Assembly (NCBI GenBank): GCA_003446545.1
Contig: DMAO01000109.1
Location: 853 to 7,283 of the forward strand
From: Sphaerochaeta sp.
GTDB taxonomy: Bacteria; Spirochaetota; Spirochaetia; Sphaerochaetales; Sphaerochaetaceae
Length of the DNA: 6,431 bases
Reading direction: 5' to 3'
The translations under genes were made by a program, and so were the position numbers. A model generated the notes under the pieces. The model was not told where the DNA came from. It did no database searches and saw nothing but the letters and a program-made list of their open reading frames with translations. Shown piece after piece: positions 5,218 through 6,431 of this stretch; the first letter of the stretch is position 1; each line of letters opens with the position of its first letter.

Positions 5218-6252
5218 CTAGTACGTAAGCTTTGCGATACCATACTTTTCAGGACTGTTCTTTGCAGCACCGCTGTCAAAGAGCATCCAGGAGACCAAGG
5301 ATTCCCAGTCACTATAGAAAGATAGCATCTCTTCTTGTGTGGGATACTTCTCATAGAGTTTTTCCAAGGAATTTTCAGCTACATACGTCTTCCAACCCTC
5401 TTCCTGCACACTCTTCTTTGCCGCATCCTTGAGGATAGTGACGACTTCCTGGGGCACATCCTTGCTAACCAGGAGGGAAAGTGGTGTAAAGGGGTTGTCA
5501 AGGAATTTTTCAGAACCTGGGATAATCTCAGCTAAGGTAGGCACCTCAGGATATGAGGCGATACGCTCATTGGCAGATATTCCCAAGAGCCTGAGATCCC
5601 CACTTGCAAGATACCCGGTGACAGTGGAAAAGTTTGAGTTTGTGAACTCAACCTGATCGCCTAGGACAGCCAGAATACAATCCGAGCCACCTGGGTACGC
5701 AGTAAGGGCCATTTCCATGCCCAGCTTGTTATAGATAAGGGACTGCACATGACCTGACCCACCGGGTCCGGTATAGGACATCTTAACCTTTCCTGGACGT
5801 ACCTTAATGTCAGAAACCAACTCTTGTAGAGTGTTGTACGGTGAGTTCTTGTTGACCACAATGACCTTCGGGTCATTCACCGCTGCCATAATGGGTGTAA
5901 AGTCCGCATAACTCATGGTACTCAGACCCATGACACGCTGAGTCCCCAAGGACTCTGCAGTAAAAAGGACTGTGTATCCATCAGCCTTGGCGTCAAGGAC
6001 GGTCCTAGCACCAATGGAGCCTGAGGCCCCACCCTGGTTGATGACCGTTACAGATTGGCCCAAGTGCTTCTCCAACTGGATGGCAAGTTGACGGCCGGTC
6101 AGATCGGTTGTTCCGCCAGCTCCGTAGGGGACGATCATGGTGATGGCTTTCCTGGGATAGGCAGCCTCTGCAGTAGCTTCTGAAGTTCCCATAGCCATAA
6201 CGAGTGAGGCAAGGGAGAACAAGACAACAGTCATTGCAAGCATTTTTTTCAT
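5218..6252 (-). CDS. tctC: tripartite tricarboxylate transporter substrate-binding protein TctC (BUG family)
   Basis: The product is 344 aa, a periplasmic receptor that captures a carboxylate and presents it to TctA/TctB. Residues 1-20 form a signal peptide (MKKM, hydrophobic core, VMA), probably cleaved by signal peptidase I near residue 20. No lipobox cysteine is present, so it should be soluble. Family motifs are YPRKAITMIVPYGAGGTTDL (32-51), the N-x-x-GASGSIGA stretch (72-82), KADGYTVLF (89-97) and GGSGHVQS (164-171). The frame is open to an ATG at 6303, but 6252 is chosen because it gives a standard signal peptide and has GAGGAG 7 nt upstream. The upstream ATG has no ribosome binding site and overlaps the promoter. 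First gene of the operon. Ligand unknown. Confidence 0.95.
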   Translation of the reverse strand: MKKMLAMTVVLFSLASLVMAMGTSEATAEAAYPRKAITMIVPYGAGGTTDLTGRQLAIQLEKHLGQSVTVINQGGASGSIGARTVLDAKADGYTVLFTAESLGTQRVMGLSTMSYADFTPIMAAVNDPKVIVVNKNSPYNTLQELVSDIKVRPGKVKMSYTGPGGSGHVQSLIYNKLGMEMALTAYPGGSDCILAVLGDQVEFTNSNFSTVTGYLASGDLRLLGISANERIASYPEVPTLAEIIPGSEKFLDNPFTPLSLLVSKDVPQEVVTILKDAAKKSVQEEGWKTYVAENSLEKLYEKYPTQEEMLSFYSDWESLVSWMLFDSGAAKNSPEKYGIAKLTY

Positions 6253-6259
6253 AGATACA

Positions 6260-6265
6260 CTCCTC
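6260..6265 (-). promoter_or_regulatory. ribosome binding site fixing the tctC start
   Basis: GAGGAG on the minus strand, 7 nt before the ATG at 6252. It rules in favour of this start over the longer frame beginning at 6303. Confidence 0.85.
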
Positions 6266-6295
6266 GGTATTCCTATCAAGTCAATTAATGTAAAA

Positions 6296-6324
6296 AGTAT
6301 CATTCAATATGCCTGTTTTGTCAA
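6296..6324 (-). promoter_or_regulatory. candidate sigma70-type promoter of the tctCBA-aroA-lacI operon
   Basis: A perfect -35 TTGACA (6324-6319) is followed after 17 nt by GATACT (6301-6296), 4 of 6 to the -10 consensus. Transcription would start near 6289, giving a leader of about 36 nt. A perfect TATAAT occurs just upstream at 6329-6324, but the sequence 17 nt before it is a poor -35 (TTCTGA), so it is the second choice. The whole stretch is AT-rich, which makes chance matches to a -10 box common. Confidence 0.5.
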
Positions 6325-6334
6325 TTATACCTGA

Positions 6335-6361
6335 AAATATTACATATCAGAAATATTACAT
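6335..6361. repeat. 11-bp direct repeat upstream of the operon promoter
   Basis: AAATATTACAT occurs at 6335-6345 and again at 6351-6361 on the plus strand, a period of 16 bp. A degenerate third copy, AAGTATTACCT (9 of 11), lies at 6381-6391. The two perfect copies sit just upstream of the -35 box, where an activator or repressor could bind. AT-rich DNA makes short repeats likely by chance, so a regulatory role is only a suggestion. Confidence 0.45.
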
Positions 6362-6363
6362 CT

Positions 6364-6385
6364 TACTTTGTTTTATAGAAAAGTA
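6364..6385. repeat. 22-bp interrupted palindrome, possible operator
   Basis: TACTTT (6364-6369) and AAAGTA (6380-6385) form 6-bp inverted arms around a 10-bp spacer, between the direct-repeat copies. A second pair, GAATAT/ATATTC, lies at 6394-6416. Neither has the central CG typical of LacI-family operators. They are listed as candidates only. Confidence 0.25.
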
Positions 6386-6431
6386 TTACCTTAGAATATA
6401 ATTCAATACAATATTCCTATAAATAGAAATT

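Noticed and set aside
6253..6303. extended N-terminus of TctC (17 extra residues)
   Set aside because: The extension lacks a ribosome binding site, would place a polar segment before the signal peptide, and covers the proposed -10 box. GAGGAG before the 6252 ATG settles the start.
1..6431. CRISPR array, insertion sequence or riboswitch
   Set aside because: No regularly spaced repeats, transposase motifs or terminal inverted repeats were seen. The predicted operon leader of about 36 nt is too short for a known riboswitch.

Overview
The window shows a compact bacterial locus: three tRNA genes at the left end, then a five-gene operon on the minus strand that fills the rest. Read in the direction of transcription (right to left), the operon is tctC (periplasmic binding protein), tctB (small membrane subunit), tctA (large membrane subunit), an aroA-family enolpyruvyl transferase, and a LacI-family repressor. 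All five reading frames are intact and full length.

Layout. Positions 1-77 (minus) are an initiator tRNA-fMet and 168-248 (minus) a tRNA-Tyr, probably one transcript from a promoter at 268-296. A tRNA-Thr(UGU) at 411-484 (plus) has its own promoter at 366-395. A perfect 18-bp hairpin at 484-526 follows, placed to end both the tRNA-Thr transcript and the operon arriving from the other side. Positions 527-661 carry no gene, only an imperfect inverted repeat. The operon occupies 662-6252. Its spacing is tight: 80 bp between tctC and tctB, holding a long hairpin; 12 bp between tctB and tctA; 13 bp between tctA and aroA; and a 4-bp ATGA overlap between aroA and the lacI-type gene. Positions 6253-6431 are a very AT-rich leader with a good promoter candidate and an 11-bp direct repeat.

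How the genes may work together. TctC, TctB and TctA form a complete tripartite tricarboxylate-type (TTT) transporter, in which a periplasmic protein delivers a carboxylate to an ion-driven membrane carrier. The unusual part is the coupling, in one operon, of this transporter to an EPSP-synthase homologue and a LacI regulator, with no other shikimate-pathway gene in view. By eye-alignment to E. coli AroA, the enzyme keeps most of the phosphoenolpyruvate site but differs at several substrate-contact positions. It may therefore be a paralogue acting on an imported carboxylic acid. This is the main lead in the window; it is inference and not proven.

Organism. Moderate GC in the genes, AT-rich intergenic DNA, E. 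coli-like promoter hexamers and purine-rich ribosome binding sites indicate a bacterium. The lipobox-less signal peptide ending in a GTSEA stretch, and a LacI regulator with a TTT system, would suit a Sphaerochaeta-like spirochaete. I hold that assignment only weakly.
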